A stretch of 64,000 nucleotides of DNA from Arenicellaceae bacterium (GCA_029246505.1 JAQWNC010000005.1:1-64000), one strand, 5' to 3'; shown: positions 38,603-48,304, counted from the first letter of the stretch. The notes: generated by a model not told the origin, from the sequence alone. Numbers and translations are program-made.

Positions 38603-41083
38603 CTAGGCCGTTGATTGTATTGTCGAGCCGGGGCTGACTTCGCGAACCAACTCACTAGGGTCAAAATCATCAACATTGATTACGCTCATTAGATTTTTGT
38701 CAAAGTCACGCAGTTGCTTGCTTTCCAGTTTTGATATTATGCCAGCTTTACTGGCCGCTTCTATTAAAGCTAGACCTCGCACTTTAGGGATATTACCGGC
38801 TTTTATTGCGGCTCGCATGCGATCAAAAAGTTGATCTACCGCTAGACTTTCTATAAATACCGAATTTGCGTGGCCTAAAGGGTTGGTCGTTATGTCTTCT
38901 TTGAATACGCAACGACTTAGTTCCTGCCGAGCATTTGAGTCTCTGGTCATGAGTTTTACGATATCTTTTACATTTCTATCGCTGGGTGCGTTAAAGCGCG
39001 CACCTAAAGGAAATACCAGTGCCTTCAGTTTTATCGCAATTAGTTTATTTGGGTAGTTCTGTAAAGCTCCGAGCATGGCCGTTTGGTACTCGTGCAGTAG
39101 ATGATCCAACGACCAAGTGACCAGTGGTAACTCTTCTGTTGGGCAACCACGATTTTCATGATGTTTTAGCACCATGCTACTAAGGTATAAACTACTTAAG
39201 CAGTCGCCCAGTCGCGCAGATAGCATCTCCCTAAACTTTAATTTCGCCTGCAGCGTTAGCATGCTGGCATCTGCTACTAATGCGAACGCACTGCTGAGTC
39301 GGTCTAGATGTTGATAATAATGTGAAACGGGCGATGTGGTTGGTTTGGCCACAAAGCGAGAACCCGTCACTCCCATCACTAGAGCCCTAGCGGCATTGGT
39401 TAGCGTAAAGCCCACATGTTTAAAGAACACTTCGTCAAATTCTTCGATGGTCTCTTCATCGGTTTCCATATTGGCCAATTCCATTTCTCGAAGTACGTAA
39501 GGATGACTGCGGGTGGCACCCTGACCAAATATCATGAAGTTTCTTGTCATGATATTTGCGCCTTCAACGGTAATCGCGATAGGTATAGAACTATAGGCAT
39601 CAGCTACATAATTTTTATCTCCACGCATGATTGCTTTTCCACCATGAATATCCATCGCATCAATTGTCGATTGGCGGGCCATTTCAGTGCAGTGATATTT
39701 TAATATTGCTGAAGGCACACTGGGCTTTTCTCCCATGACTAATGATTGAGCGGTATGGAGTCTGGCAGCATTAACTATATATGCGCTGCCGCAAATCCGA
39801 GCTAGTGGTTTCTGAACACCTTCAAACTTCTTGATTGGAATGCCAAACTGTTTACGCAGCGAAGCATACGCAGTAGTGCCCAACATCATTTGTTGGGTAC
39901 ACGCGTTGCTGCCACTTGGCAAGGTCACACAACGACCCACTGAAAGGCAATTAACCAGCATTCGCCACCCTTTGCCGGCATTATCCACGCCACCGATAAT
40001 GTTCTCTAAGGGTATAAAAACATCCTTGCCGAGTATCGGCCCATTTAAAAAGGTTTCACCAATGGGTAAGTGCCGTCGACCTATGCTAACTCCTTTTGTT
40101 TTTCTAGGAATAAGCGCGCAGGTGATTCCGTAGTCATCAAATTCCCCAATTAAATGATCGGGATCTTTTAACTTAAACGCTAAACCTATTAATGTCGCTA
40201 CTGGCGAGAGAGTGATATAGCGCTTATTAAAATTAATTTTAATGCCCAGAACCGTTTTGCTTTTGTATTTACCTTTACAAACTATGCCTATGTCCGGGAG
40301 TGATGTGGCATCGGACCCAGCAAGTGGGCCAGTCAAAGCAAAACAGGGGAGTTCCTGTCCTTTTGCGAGTCTTGGAAGATAATGATCACGTTGTTCTTGT
40401 GTGCCATATTTGATCAGTAGTTCACCTGGACCAAGTGAATTTGGAACGCCAATATAATTTCCAATACATGCACCCGTGCTTCCAAGAAAACTAAGAATTT
40501 CAGTTTGAGCTACTTCACTGAAATCCAGGCCACCGTACTTTTTAGGAATGATCATTCCTAAAAACCCCTTTTTATGAATGAAGTCGGTAATTTCTTTTGG
40601 AATTACTGAGGTGTTGTGATTTATATCCCAACGATCGACCATGCGGCATAACTCGTGTACTGGTCCATCAATGAAGGCTTGCTCTTCTTCAGTCAACGTA
40701 GGCAGTGGGTTAGATAATAGTTTTTTCCAATTAGGTTTTCCCGAGAACAGGTCGCCGTCCCACCAGACCGTACCTGCATCTATAGCTTCCCGCTCGGTTT
40801 CGGATAAATCCGGAAGAATTTTCTTATACCAGGTATATAACGGTTTGCTTATGTGGGATTGGCGAACTGAGCTAATCGAAAGTATCCCCAATACTGCGGT
40901 AGTCAGTATTAACACCAGTAAAAGCCATCCTGCGACTCCGGTAGCTATGGACAGCACAGTGAATATCCCAAAAGCGATAGCCGCGGTTAATAAAGGTACT
41001 GAAAGATAGGCTAAAACAGTTTCTAGAATTATGGCAGCTAAAAGAAATAGTAACGTTAACATTGCGAACCCTCCAAGGCCCAT
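38603..41083 (-). CDS. fadE: acyl-CoA dehydrogenase FadE
   Basis: First step of fatty-acid beta-oxidation: FAD-dependent oxidation of acyl-CoA to trans-2-enoyl-CoA. 826 residues, close to E. coli FadE (814). N-terminal membrane segments (about 6-70), the dehydrogenase core (YGTQEQRDHYLPRLAKG, CFALTGPLAGSDA, VEGANIMTRNFMIFGQGA) and a C-terminal DUF1974-type domain. It is divergent from a TetR-type regulator and shares its direction with the downstream hydratase. Confidence 0.95.
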   Translation of the reverse strand: MGLGGFAMLTLLFLLAAIILETVLAYLSVPLLTAAIAFGIFTVLSIATGVAGWLLLVLILTTAVLGILSISSVRQSHISKPLYTWYKKILPDLSETEREAIDAGTVWWDGDLFSGKPNWKKLLSNPLPTLTEEEQAFIDGPVHELCRMVDRWDINHNTSVIPKEITDFIHKKGFLGMIIPKKYGGLDFSEVAQTEILSFLGSTGACIGNYIGVPNSLGPGELLIKYGTQEQRDHYLPRLAKGQELPCFALTGPLAGSDATSLPDIGIVCKGKYKSKTVLGIKINFNKRYITLSPVATLIGLAFKLKDPDHLIGEFDDYGITCALIPRKTKGVSIGRRHLPIGETFLNGPILGKDVFIPLENIIGGVDNAGKGWRMLVNCLSVGRCVTLPSGSNACTQQMMLGTTAYASLRKQFGIPIKKFEGVQKPLARICGSAYIVNAARLHTAQSLVMGEKPSVPSAILKYHCTEMARQSTIDAMDIHGGKAIMRGDKNYVADAYSSIPIAITVEGANIMTRNFMIFGQGATRSHPYVLREMELANMETDEETIEEFDEVFFKHVGFTLTNAARALVMGVTGSRFVAKPTTSPVSHYYQHLDRLSSAFALVADASMLTLQAKLKFREMLSARLGDCLSSLYLSSMVLKHHENRGCPTEELPLVTWSLDHLLHEYQTAMLGALQNYPNKLIAIKLKALVFPLGARFNAPSDRNVKDIVKLMTRDSNARQELSRCVFKEDITTNPLGHANSVFIESLAVDQLFDRMRAAIKAGNIPKVRGLALIEAASKAGIISKLESKQLRDFDKNLMSVINVDDFDPSELVREVSPGSTIQSTA

Positions 41084-41123
41084 GCCTATGTGTAAGCGCG
41101 ATCTTAGTTATAAAGTTAAAAAA

Positions 41124-41135
41124 GAGCGAACGCTC
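41124..41135. promoter_or_regulatory. palindrome GAGCG-AA-CGCTC in the fadE/TetR gap
   Basis: Perfect 5-bp arms with a 2-base spacer, in the 184-base gap between divergent fadE and the TetR-type gene. It is a candidate operator for that regulator; short palindromes of this kind also occur by chance. Confidence 0.45.
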
Positions 41136-41267
41136 GTAATTACTGATATAGTATTGCGCAATCGTGCATATAACAAGTGGCAAATTGTTTAAAATGATAA
41201 TTTACAGGTGGTTGACCAATTGCCAATCAGGAAGGTCTAGCCTTAGTTACTTTCGAGTAGGGTTATT

Positions 41268-42059
41268 TTGAATTCTGCCGCGCATTTGATCAACCAAGAA
41301 GCAAGCGAAGGAACCCTTCCTAATTCCATGGGCTCTTTGCTTTGCAAGCAACTTGAGATAAGAATTGACTCCTATGAGCAATTCTTACAGGTTTTCCCTT
41401 ACTCTGGGGATGCTATTTACCAGCTAATATTTGAACTATGTGGAAGTTCGATTAAGACCAAAAAACAACGTTTTGCAGTTGCCAATTTAAAAAGCATTTT
41501 TGAGGCGACATTTAAGATTTGTTCTCAAAGTAGCTTTCACGCAATGTCTCTACGTAATCTTTGCGACGCCACCGGAATTAGTATGGGTGGGCTATATTCT
41601 TGTATCAAGGGTAAGTACCAGTTGCTGTTACTAGTGAAAGAACTGGTGAGATTTCTAAGTGATGAAATGCATTGTGCAGCTCTGCAAATTGAGTCACCAA
41701 GCGAACGATTGGAATGGTTTATTCGTAACAATATTTATATGACAACGCTGCTGCAACCGTGGTTTTTTTTCTTGTACGTAGAAACTCATAGTCTTGAAGG
41801 GCCGGACCAGTTAGATTCAAAGGAGATCGAATTGGATACGATAAACCGAGTTGAAAAAATTCTTGAACAAGGTATTTGTAAGGGTGAGTTCAATGTTAAT
41901 GATACCGCCACCGTAGCAACCATTTTTTTTTCAATGGAACAGGAATGGTATATGAAGCCGTGGAAATATCGTGGGCTAGGTGTCGGCGTTGATCAATATG
42001 TGGAGACACTACTTGAGACTAGTCATACGTTAATCCACGGTACGACTCAGCCTGTATAG
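41268..42059 (+). CDS. TetR-family transcriptional regulator
   Basis: 263 residues. The helix-turn-helix is at about 88-115 (SLRNLCDATGISMGGLYSCIKGKYQLL), placed unusually far from the N-terminus because about 65 residues precede the usual domain. The ligand-binding half follows. The TTG at 41268 has AGTAGGG at a suitable distance; the next ATG (41328) lacks one. Position opposite fadE suggests that it controls fadE and senses an acyl-CoA or similar, which is inference. Confidence 0.85.
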   Translation: MNSAAHLINQEASEGTLPNSMGSLLCKQLEIRIDSYEQFLQVFPYSGDAIYQLIFELCGSSIKTKKQRFAVANLKSIFEATFKICSQSSFHAMSLRNLCDATGISMGGLYSCIKGKYQLLLLVKELVRFLSDEMHCAALQIESPSERLEWFIRNNIYMTTLLQPWFFFLYVETHSLEGPDQLDSKEIELDTINRVEKILEQGICKGEFNVNDTATVATIFFSMEQEWYMKPWKYRGLGVGVDQYVETLLETSHTLIHGTTQPV

Positions 42060-42080
42060 GCTCTATTGACAGAGATTTTA

Positions 42081-42380
42081 ATGTTAGGCAAACCAATAGT
42101 GGAATGGGTACGTGAATATGGAGCAGGCCATCAACATCCTTTTAACCGGTTAATGCATACTTGGGGAATACCAATGATTGTGGTTTCAGTACCACTTTTT
42201 GGCTTGGGTTTTGTTGAACCTCTCGTTTTTTGGTTAGCGGGATCGCTATTTATAACAGGTTGGATATTACAGTTTGTTGGCCATTGGTTTGAGGGGACGG
42301 CACCAGAATTTCTTAAGGATTGGCGATTTTTATTTGTCGGACTGCGCTGGTGGGTTGAAAAAATCAGGGGTAGGGCGTAG
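42081..42380 (+). CDS. Mpo1-like (DUF962) membrane protein
   Basis: About 99 residues with two to three membrane segments. The family signature is EWVREYGAGHQHPFNRLMHTWGIPMI and FVGHWFEGTAPEF, with conserved histidines that in yeast Mpo1 bind iron for alpha-oxidation of 2-hydroxy fatty acids. Bacterial members are poorly studied. A TTG at 42066 is an alternative start. Only 21 bases from the TetR gene, in the fatty-acid block, so a lipid role is plausible. Confidence 0.8.
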   Translation: MLGKPIVEWVREYGAGHQHPFNRLMHTWGIPMIVVSVPLFGLGFVEPLVFWLAGSLFITGWILQFVGHWFEGTAPEFLKDWRFLFVGLRWWVEKIRGRA

Positions 42381-42533
42381 ATAAAATAACAGGTTACAAG
42401 ATCGATCCCGGAATGACCGATCGTACTTTTCGGCTATAATTGCGCAACATCGTTCTTTATGTAGAGAAAAACCCTACATTTTAATTTGTTTGAATCCATC
42501 TGTTGCCTCAAACCACTGCCATGTAGATTTAAG

Positions 42534-42817
42534 ATGAACTACCAACCGATGCATTACCCTCGAATCATTGACGAGGATTAAGCTTCAATTCTTGATGGCG
42601 AATTGATTTAGTACCCAGCGTTAAGCGAAAAAGTATTTTACTTGAATGAGTCCTCCAAACTGGTTTGGGATTTATGCACTGGACAAATAACGGTTAAAAA
42701 ATCACCGATTTTTTAACCAGTGCGTATCCTGATGCGAAAATTTCAAGCGATGTGCACAGCGTACTCGATAACCTTTACGACGGCGGCGCAATGAAATTTA
42801 GTGCCTCTCCGGCATAA
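42534..42817 (+). pseudogene. PqqD-like protein, decayed
   Basis: The reading frame begins MNYQPMHYPRIIDED and is broken by TAA (42579-42581) and TAG (42609-42611). It continues ILDGELI…YPALSEKVFYLNESSKLVWDLCTGQITV and shifts frame at a run of six A (42695-42700). Adding one A restores ITDFLTSAYPDAKISSDV, then LDNLYDGGAMKF, to a stop at 42815-42817. The order of motifs (DGE, LN-x-S-x-x-LVWDL, later D…LDNLYDGG) matches PqqD-type peptide chaperones, which deliver peptides to radical-SAM or similar enzymes. No intact partner enzyme is nearby. The remaining gap (42381-42533 and 42818-43097) shows no other gene. Confidence 0.7.
42692..42718. repeat. 12-bp perfect inverted repeat inside the PqqD-like pseudogene
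   Basis: GGTTAAAAAATC (42692-42703) and GATTTTTTAACC (42707-42718) pair exactly around ACC. The frameshift lies in its A-run. Confidence 0.85.
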
Positions 42818-43097
42818 GCCGAATCACTTCTATTGACTTCATGGGGCTAAAGTCCGGAGTGAATTTTTAAACTACTATAATTGTTAGTATAGAGCTAGAC
42901 CTGATTGGGTCGGAGAAGTTCATTGAGAACGAATATTATTTGTCTGACAATGTTACTCAAGCTGTTCTTTATCTATTTTCTTTGGGTCTGCGCAATTTGC
43001 TCCAGATAGTAAATAGTGGTTGAACAGGTTTATCCTAATTAACGTCAATTTAGACTAAGTAATATATAATCGTATTGGGAGTAAAACCGATTAAACA

Positions 43098-43658
43098 ATG
43101 GCATCTCTTAAAGACCAATTATTAAAGACTGGATTAACCGACAAGCATTCGGTTAAAAAAACTCGCAATCGAAATGTGCCTAAACTAGCAAAAAAAGTTA
43201 GAGGGACAGTGCAGTCGAAAAGCGAGAAGTTGGTCGAGCAGGCGCGTCGCGATAAGGTGGCTCGAGACTCTGAACTTAATCGGGAGCGCCAGTCTGAAGC
43301 CGAAATGAAAGCGCAACACGCTCAAATTAAGCAGCTGATCGATACTAGCAAAATTGATAGAGCCGATGGTGAGCTTGCCTATAACTTTGTGATTGATGGG
43401 AAAGTTTTAACTATCTATGTGACTGGTGAGCAGCAAAATCAGCTTGCTCGAGATCAAATATTGGTAGTGATTAAGGGAGAGAATCAAGGGAGTCAGCAAT
43501 TTGAGTTAGTGCCAAAAGTGGTAGCTGAAAAAATCGCACAACGTGATGCGAGCTACGTCGTACTCAATGAATTCAATAGTGAATCAAAGCAGAGCATTTC
43601 TGGACCAGATGGCGATCCTTATGCCGATTATCAGATACCTGATGATTTGACTTGGTAA
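43098..43658 (+). CDS. DUF2058 family protein
   Basis: 186 residues, starting MASLKDQLLKTGLTDKHSVKK, the family N-terminus. A highly charged coiled-coil-like segment (about 20-85) is followed by a small folded domain with AYNFVIDGKVLTIYV. The family is common in gammaproteobacteria (E. coli YaiL-type) and has no established function. It converges on fadH. Confidence 0.88.
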   Translation: MASLKDQLLKTGLTDKHSVKKTRNRNVPKLAKKVRGTVQSKSEKLVEQARRDKVARDSELNRERQSEAEMKAQHAQIKQLIDTSKIDRADGELAYNFVIDGKVLTIYVTGEQQNQLARDQILVVIKGENQGSQQFELVPKVVAEKIAQRDASYVVLNEFNSESKQSISGPDGDPYADYQIPDDLTW

Positions 43659-43673
43659 ATTACGTTACAGCAT

Positions 43674-45692
43674 TTACAGGCTGGCAGCTAGCCGAGTGCC
43701 TTGATCAATTGCCCATTTTGCATCCAATTCGGTGGCAAGACTAGCACCACCGATAATATCGATTTGATGAGAAGTGCTTTTTAGATCTTCGTACAGATGA
43801 CGATTCGATAATTGTCCTGCGCAAATAACAATATTGTCTACTTTCAGCAGCTGAGTTTTTCCATCAGCTTTGAAGTGTAAGCCTTGGTCATCTATTTTTT
43901 GGTAGTCAACTCCGGATATGAAGTTGACGCCCTCGCGCTTTAAAGAGGAACGATGAATCCAGCCGGTTGTTTTACCCAACTTGCTTCCAGGTTTGCTTGA
44001 TTTTCGTTGTAACAGGTAGATTTGTTTACCATTAGGTTCAAAGTGTGGTTTTGTAAGTCCCCCTGGATGATTTAGCGCCTTGTCGATTCCCCAATAATCT
44101 AACCACTTATCTCGATTAAGTGTATACGAATGCTCTTTGTGGCAAAGGAATTCGGCAACGTCAAAGCCAATGCCGCCCGCGCCTATTATTGCAATTCGTG
44201 GGCCAATATTTTGTGAGCGATTTAAAGCTTGCCGATACGACAATACCATCGGGTGGTCTATACCGGGGATTTGGGGTGTTCGACCAACAACGCCGGTGGC
44301 CATAATAATGTGATCATATTGGTGTTTGCCTAGGTGATCCGGTGTGGCTGTAGTGTTTAGTTTAACCTTCACACCTTCTTTTTTGAGCATGGTGGTGTAG
44401 TAACGCAAAGATTCTAAAAACTCTTCCTTACCGGGTATTTTACTGGCGAGTTTGAACTGTCCACCTATCTCTGGGCTAGTTTCGTAAAGAGTAACCGAGT
44501 GACCCCGTTGCGCTGCGGTTATAGCGCATGAAAGACCAGCCGGGCCGGCACCAATAACTGCTAACTTTTTGGGTTGTATTGCTTTGCTAATTGTAAGTTG
44601 GGTTTCATGACAAGCTCTGGGGTTGAGTAAACAGCTTGCAATCTGGTTGTTAAAGGTATGGTCCAGGCAGGCTTGATTACACGCAATGCAGGTATTTATT
44701 TCGTCGCTGCGCTGTTGCTCGGCTTTAAGGATAAAATCTGGGTCAGCCAAAAGCGGGCGGGCCATTGAAACTAGGTCTGCGCAGCCATCAGCTAAAATAC
44801 TTTCTGCGATTTCTGGTGTATTTACTCGGTTACTTGTAACCAGAGGGATATTTACTTCACCCATCATACGTTGGGTAACCCAGGAGAAGGCCCCGCGCGG
44901 CACCGAAGTTGCGATCGTCGGTATACGTGCTTCGTGCCATCCTATGCCAGTATTAATGATGTCTGCACCAGCGGTTTCAATCGCTTTTGCTAGCTGCACT
45001 ACAGTGGCCCAATCGCTTCCGTCATCAATCAGGTCTAACATGGATAGGCGATACATAATAATAAAGTCACCGCCAACTTTGGCACGGCTGCGTTTTACAA
45101 TTCCAGTAGCGAAGCGCTCTGCCTCACTCAGAGCCCATTGGTCTGTGCGTTGGTTGGTTCTAGCAACCAAAAACTGGTTTATCAAATATCCCTCTGAACC
45201 CATGATTTCCACTCCGTCGTAACCTGCTTTAGAAGCAAGTACGGCGGCATTCACAAATTGTTCGATGGTTCGTTCTATGCCCCCTTCAGATAGAGCTGAC
45301 GGTTTGAATGGGCTGATTGGGGATTTAATTCCAGATGGTGCAACGACAAAGGGCTGGTATCCGTAACGCCCTGCATGCAGTATTTGTAAGAGTATCTTTC
45401 CATCTTCTCGATGTACTGCATCCGTGATGATCCGATGTTTTTTGGAGTGGCTAAGCCGACTCATACTTGCTGCAAAGGGTTTAAGCTGGCCCCGAAAATT
45501 TGGTGAAAATCCACCGGTAACCATTAGGCCAATGCCGCCCGCAGCTCGTTCAGAGTAAAAGGCGGCGAGCCTTTCAAATCCACCACGTTTTTCTTCTAGC
45601 CCAGTGTGCATAGAACCCATAATCGCGCGATTCTTGAGGGTGGTTTTACCTATTTTTAGAGGTGAAAGCAGGTTTGGGTATAGTGGATGCAT
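43674..45692 (-). CDS. fadH: 2,4-dienoyl-CoA reductase (NADPH)
   Basis: Needed for beta-oxidation of unsaturated fatty acids with even-position double bonds. 672 residues in three domains: an FMN-binding TIM barrel (1-360), a 4Fe-4S site with cysteines in CIACNQACLDHTF and CLLNPRAC (about 335-360), and an FAD/NADPH domain (AVIGAGPAGLSCAI, then IIGAGGIGFDVAEFL). It is divergent from a broken TetR gene, with an 18-bp palindrome between them. Confidence 0.95.
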   Translation of the reverse strand: MHPLYPNLLSPLKIGKTTLKNRAIMGSMHTGLEEKRGGFERLAAFYSERAAGGIGLMVTGGFSPNFRGQLKPFAASMSRLSHSKKHRIITDAVHREDGKILLQILHAGRYGYQPFVVAPSGIKSPISPFKPSALSEGGIERTIEQFVNAAVLASKAGYDGVEIMGSEGYLINQFLVARTNQRTDQWALSEAERFATGIVKRSRAKVGGDFIIMYRLSMLDLIDDGSDWATVVQLAKAIETAGADIINTGIGWHEARIPTIATSVPRGAFSWVTQRMMGEVNIPLVTSNRVNTPEIAESILADGCADLVSMARPLLADPDFILKAEQQRSDEINTCIACNQACLDHTFNNQIASCLLNPRACHETQLTISKAIQPKKLAVIGAGPAGLSCAITAAQRGHSVTLYETSPEIGGQFKLASKIPGKEEFLESLRYYTTMLKKEGVKVKLNTTATPDHLGKHQYDHIIMATGVVGRTPQIPGIDHPMVLSYRQALNRSQNIGPRIAIIGAGGIGFDVAEFLCHKEHSYTLNRDKWLDYWGIDKALNHPGGLTKPHFEPNGKQIYLLQRKSSKPGSKLGKTTGWIHRSSLKREGVNFISGVDYQKIDDQGLHFKADGKTQLLKVDNIVICAGQLSNRHLYEDLKSTSHQIDIIGGASLATELDAKWAIDQGTRLAASL

Positions 45693-45804
45693 ACTTTAAA
45701 TATTTGTGGTTTCGGTTCTGTTAGCTTTGCCAGTCGGCAAAGATTGATGAGAATTATAGGCTGTTTTCCAATAAGATTCAGATATGTAGCCCTATAGTGT
45801 AGCC

Positions 45805-45822
45805 AAAACTATTAATAGTTTT
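45805..45822. promoter_or_regulatory. 18-bp perfect palindrome between fadH and a TetR pseudogene
   Basis: AAAACTATTAATAGTTTT is self-complementary over all 18 bases. Its place in the 165-base gap between divergent fadH and a TetR-type gene is typical of an operator serving both. Confidence 0.6.
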
Positions 45823-45857
45823 TTTGTAGTTGTCTAGTTACGAAGGTATGGTTTGAT

Positions 45858-46443
45858 TTGATGGTCAAGAAAGAGACATATCACCACGGAAACTTGGGCC
45901 AAACTCTCATTGAAGAGGCGCATCGATTGATTGGTGAAGTTAGATTGAATCAGCTACCCATGCGAAAACTTGCAGAAACTGCCGGAGTGTCCCGAACGGC
46001 CGCCTACCAGTACTTTAGAGATAAGCGAGCTTTACTAACAGCGATTGCGCAAGATGGTTTTGATCAACTTAAGGAGCAAAGCAGCCTTATAGATGGTGGT
46101 TTGCCGGCACATGAAAAAATGGTACAACGTTGTTAGTTATATTTGAATTAACCTTTCGCGATCCGCTCTATACTAGTTGATGTACGGCAAGAATATTTGG
46201 GGTGAGGGTAAATTGAATACCAGTTTGGAGGGTAAAGCTTCACAAATGTTTAAGAACTATTGTGAGTTTTATGCCCAATTGCTTGCCGCCAATGAAGTCC
46301 AGTTAGTTAAAAAGCCTACCATCACTACTAGAATACACTGGGCTACGCTACACGGTTTGGCTCGTTTATACGTTGACGGAGTTATTAAAGTAAAATCAAA
46401 TGTCTATAAGTTGCGGTTGATATCGGAGACATGCAAACGTTAG
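45858..46443 (+). pseudogene. TetR-family regulator broken by two frameshifts
   Basis: Three consecutive pieces in different frames make one TetR protein. The helix-turn-helix piece (YHHGNLGQTLIEEA, MRKLAETAGVSRTAAYQYFRDK) ends at TAG 46134. A middle piece then reads VIFELTFRDPLYTS. The C-terminal piece from 46177 reads MYGKNIWGEGK, then IHWATLHGLARLYVDGVI, the WHG-type ligand domain. Each junction (near 46128 and 46172-46179) is short by one base. It likely regulated fadH. Sequencing error is the main alternative, since no extra stop codons are seen inside the pieces. Confidence 0.8.
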
Positions 46444-46570
46444 GTATCACAGTTACATAATTATTAAGTAATTGGTTTTAGTGCACTTCCACTGATGATG
46501 AGTTCATACTTACGCGTAGGTGGGTAGGTTCTATTTGAAATTTCAGAAAAACTAGATAATTACTACCAAC

Positions 46571-48199
46571 ATGATAAAAAGTTTGATGATGGACGATAGC
46601 TTAATGATAAGCGGCATACTGCGGCATGCAGAGTCGATTTATCCTGGGCAGGAAATAGTTACACGTTTGGTTGCAGGTGAAATTCACCGCTATACTTATC
46701 AACAATTGGGTGAGCGGACGAGAAAGCTTGCAAATGCTTTGCTTGAGGCTGGTATTAACGTTGGAGATACCGTTACGACTATTGCCTGGAATACACACCG
46801 TCATCTAGAGGCATACTACGCTGTATCGGGTATTGGTGCAGTATTGCACACGCTTAATCCGCGCTTACATCCAGATCAAGTATCTTTTATTCTCGGTGAA
46901 GTTAAGCCGAAAATAGTCCTAGTTGATACCACGTTTATTCCGTTAATCGAAGCAAACTTGGAAGTCTTCAAGTCGGTTGAAAAAGTCGTTGTGCTCGCGA
47001 CACAACAGGAGTTGCCCGATCTCCCCGCACCCCCTGAATTAGACCTATTAGTGTATGAAGAATGGATAGCAAGCTATTCAGTCGAGTATGAATGGCCGGT
47101 TTTTGACGAGCTTGCAGCCGCAGCTATGTGCTATACCTCGGGTACTACAGGATACCCTAAAGGTGTTGTATTTAGCCATCGATCAACAGTTTTGCATGCG
47201 ATGGGGCTAGGCTCTGCAAATGGGCCAGGAGTCAGCGAAAATAGCTGCATATTGCCTATTGTTCCAATGTTTCATGTGTGCGCATGGGGTGTTCCATATG
47301 CTGCTTTAATGGCAGGGAGTAAATTGGTTTTACCCGGCGCCGGTATGGACGGTAAGTCACTCACCGAGTTGTTAGTTGCAGAGGACGTTACTTTAACGCT
47401 TGGTGTGCCAACTGTATTGCAGGGGGTAATTGACTACTGTCGCCAGAAAAATATAAATACTCCTAGGCTTGAAACGGCGGTCCTCGGGGGTTCGGCTGCC
47501 TCAATAAAACTTATCAAGGATACCGATGAAGTGCTGGGTGCTTTTTTATTGCATGCTTGGGGAATGACTGAATTATCGCCTGTTGGCTTGGCAAACTTTT
47601 TGACAAATCCAGAGCTTGAACTCTCAAAGGAAGCTCAATTTTTAATTCAGCTGAAGCAGGGCTTGCCACCATTTGGGATCGAATTACAGATTTGGGATGA
47701 ATCCGGCAAAGTTCTTATCGGGAACCCGGTTGAACGCGGGCGGTTAATGGTTCGCGGTCCTTGGGTTGCCAGTTCGTATTTCGGTATTTCAGATAGTACA
47801 AGTTGGGAGGATGGATGGTTTAATACCGGAGATATTGCTATTCGTGATGAGGATGGCCGATATCAACTGGTTGATAGAGCCAAGGATATTATCAAGTCCG
47901 GTGGTGAGTGGATTTCATCGATCGATATTGAAAATACTGCCTCGTCTAGCCCATTAATCGTCGCATGTGCAGTGGTTGGGGTGGCGCATCCAAAATGGGG
48001 GGAGCGGCCACTGATGGTTGTGGTGCCAACCGATGAACAGTGCAGTGAATCTAAGATCAAAGATTATCTCGAAGATAAAATAGCCAAGTGGTGGATGCCT
48101 GATAAGATAGTGTTTGTTGAAAGTTTGCCACTCACGGCGACAGCGAAAGTTTCAAAACTAACTCTCAGAAATCAATATAGCGATGTCTATCAATCCTGA
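46571..48199 (+). CDS. fatty-acid--CoA ligase family (AMP-binding)
   Basis: 542 residues. The ATP loop is CYTSGTTGYPKGVVFSHRS, with AWGMTELSPVGLANF, GWFNTGDIAIRDEDGRYQLVDRAKDIIKSGGEWIS and the C-terminal lysine in LTATAKVSKLTL. It resembles medium/long-chain or methylmercaptopropionate-type ligases; substrate is unknown. ATGs at 46586 and 46589 are alternative starts. It lies next to fadH and the TetR pseudogene, supporting fatty-acid activation. Confidence 0.9.
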   Translation: MIKSLMMDDSLMISGILRHAESIYPGQEIVTRLVAGEIHRYTYQQLGERTRKLANALLEAGINVGDTVTTIAWNTHRHLEAYYAVSGIGAVLHTLNPRLHPDQVSFILGEVKPKIVLVDTTFIPLIEANLEVFKSVEKVVVLATQQELPDLPAPPELDLLVYEEWIASYSVEYEWPVFDELAAAAMCYTSGTTGYPKGVVFSHRSTVLHAMGLGSANGPGVSENSCILPIVPMFHVCAWGVPYAALMAGSKLVLPGAGMDGKSLTELLVAEDVTLTLGVPTVLQGVIDYCRQKNINTPRLETAVLGGSAASIKLIKDTDEVLGAFLLHAWGMTELSPVGLANFLTNPELELSKEAQFLIQLKQGLPPFGIELQIWDESGKVLIGNPVERGRLMVRGPWVASSYFGISDSTSWEDGWFNTGDIAIRDEDGRYQLVDRAKDIIKSGGEWISSIDIENTASSSPLIVACAVVGVAHPKWGERPLMVVVPTDEQCSESKIKDYLEDKIAKWWMPDKIVFVESLPLTATAKVSKLTLRNQYSDVYQS

Positions 48200-48304
48200 T
48201 CATTGGTGACTTAATTACTATATTTTGGTTGCTGATTTGGCGACAATCAACTGAATGCGCGATAATTTAATTTCCAAGCGCTATTTAGTAGCGATAAATA
48301 AAAT

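Noticed and set aside
42900-42990. Short hydrophobic frame (MLLKLFFIYFLWVC…) downstream of the PqqD-like pseudogene
   Set aside because: Only about 19-28 codons with no ribosome site; could be a chance AT-rich frame.
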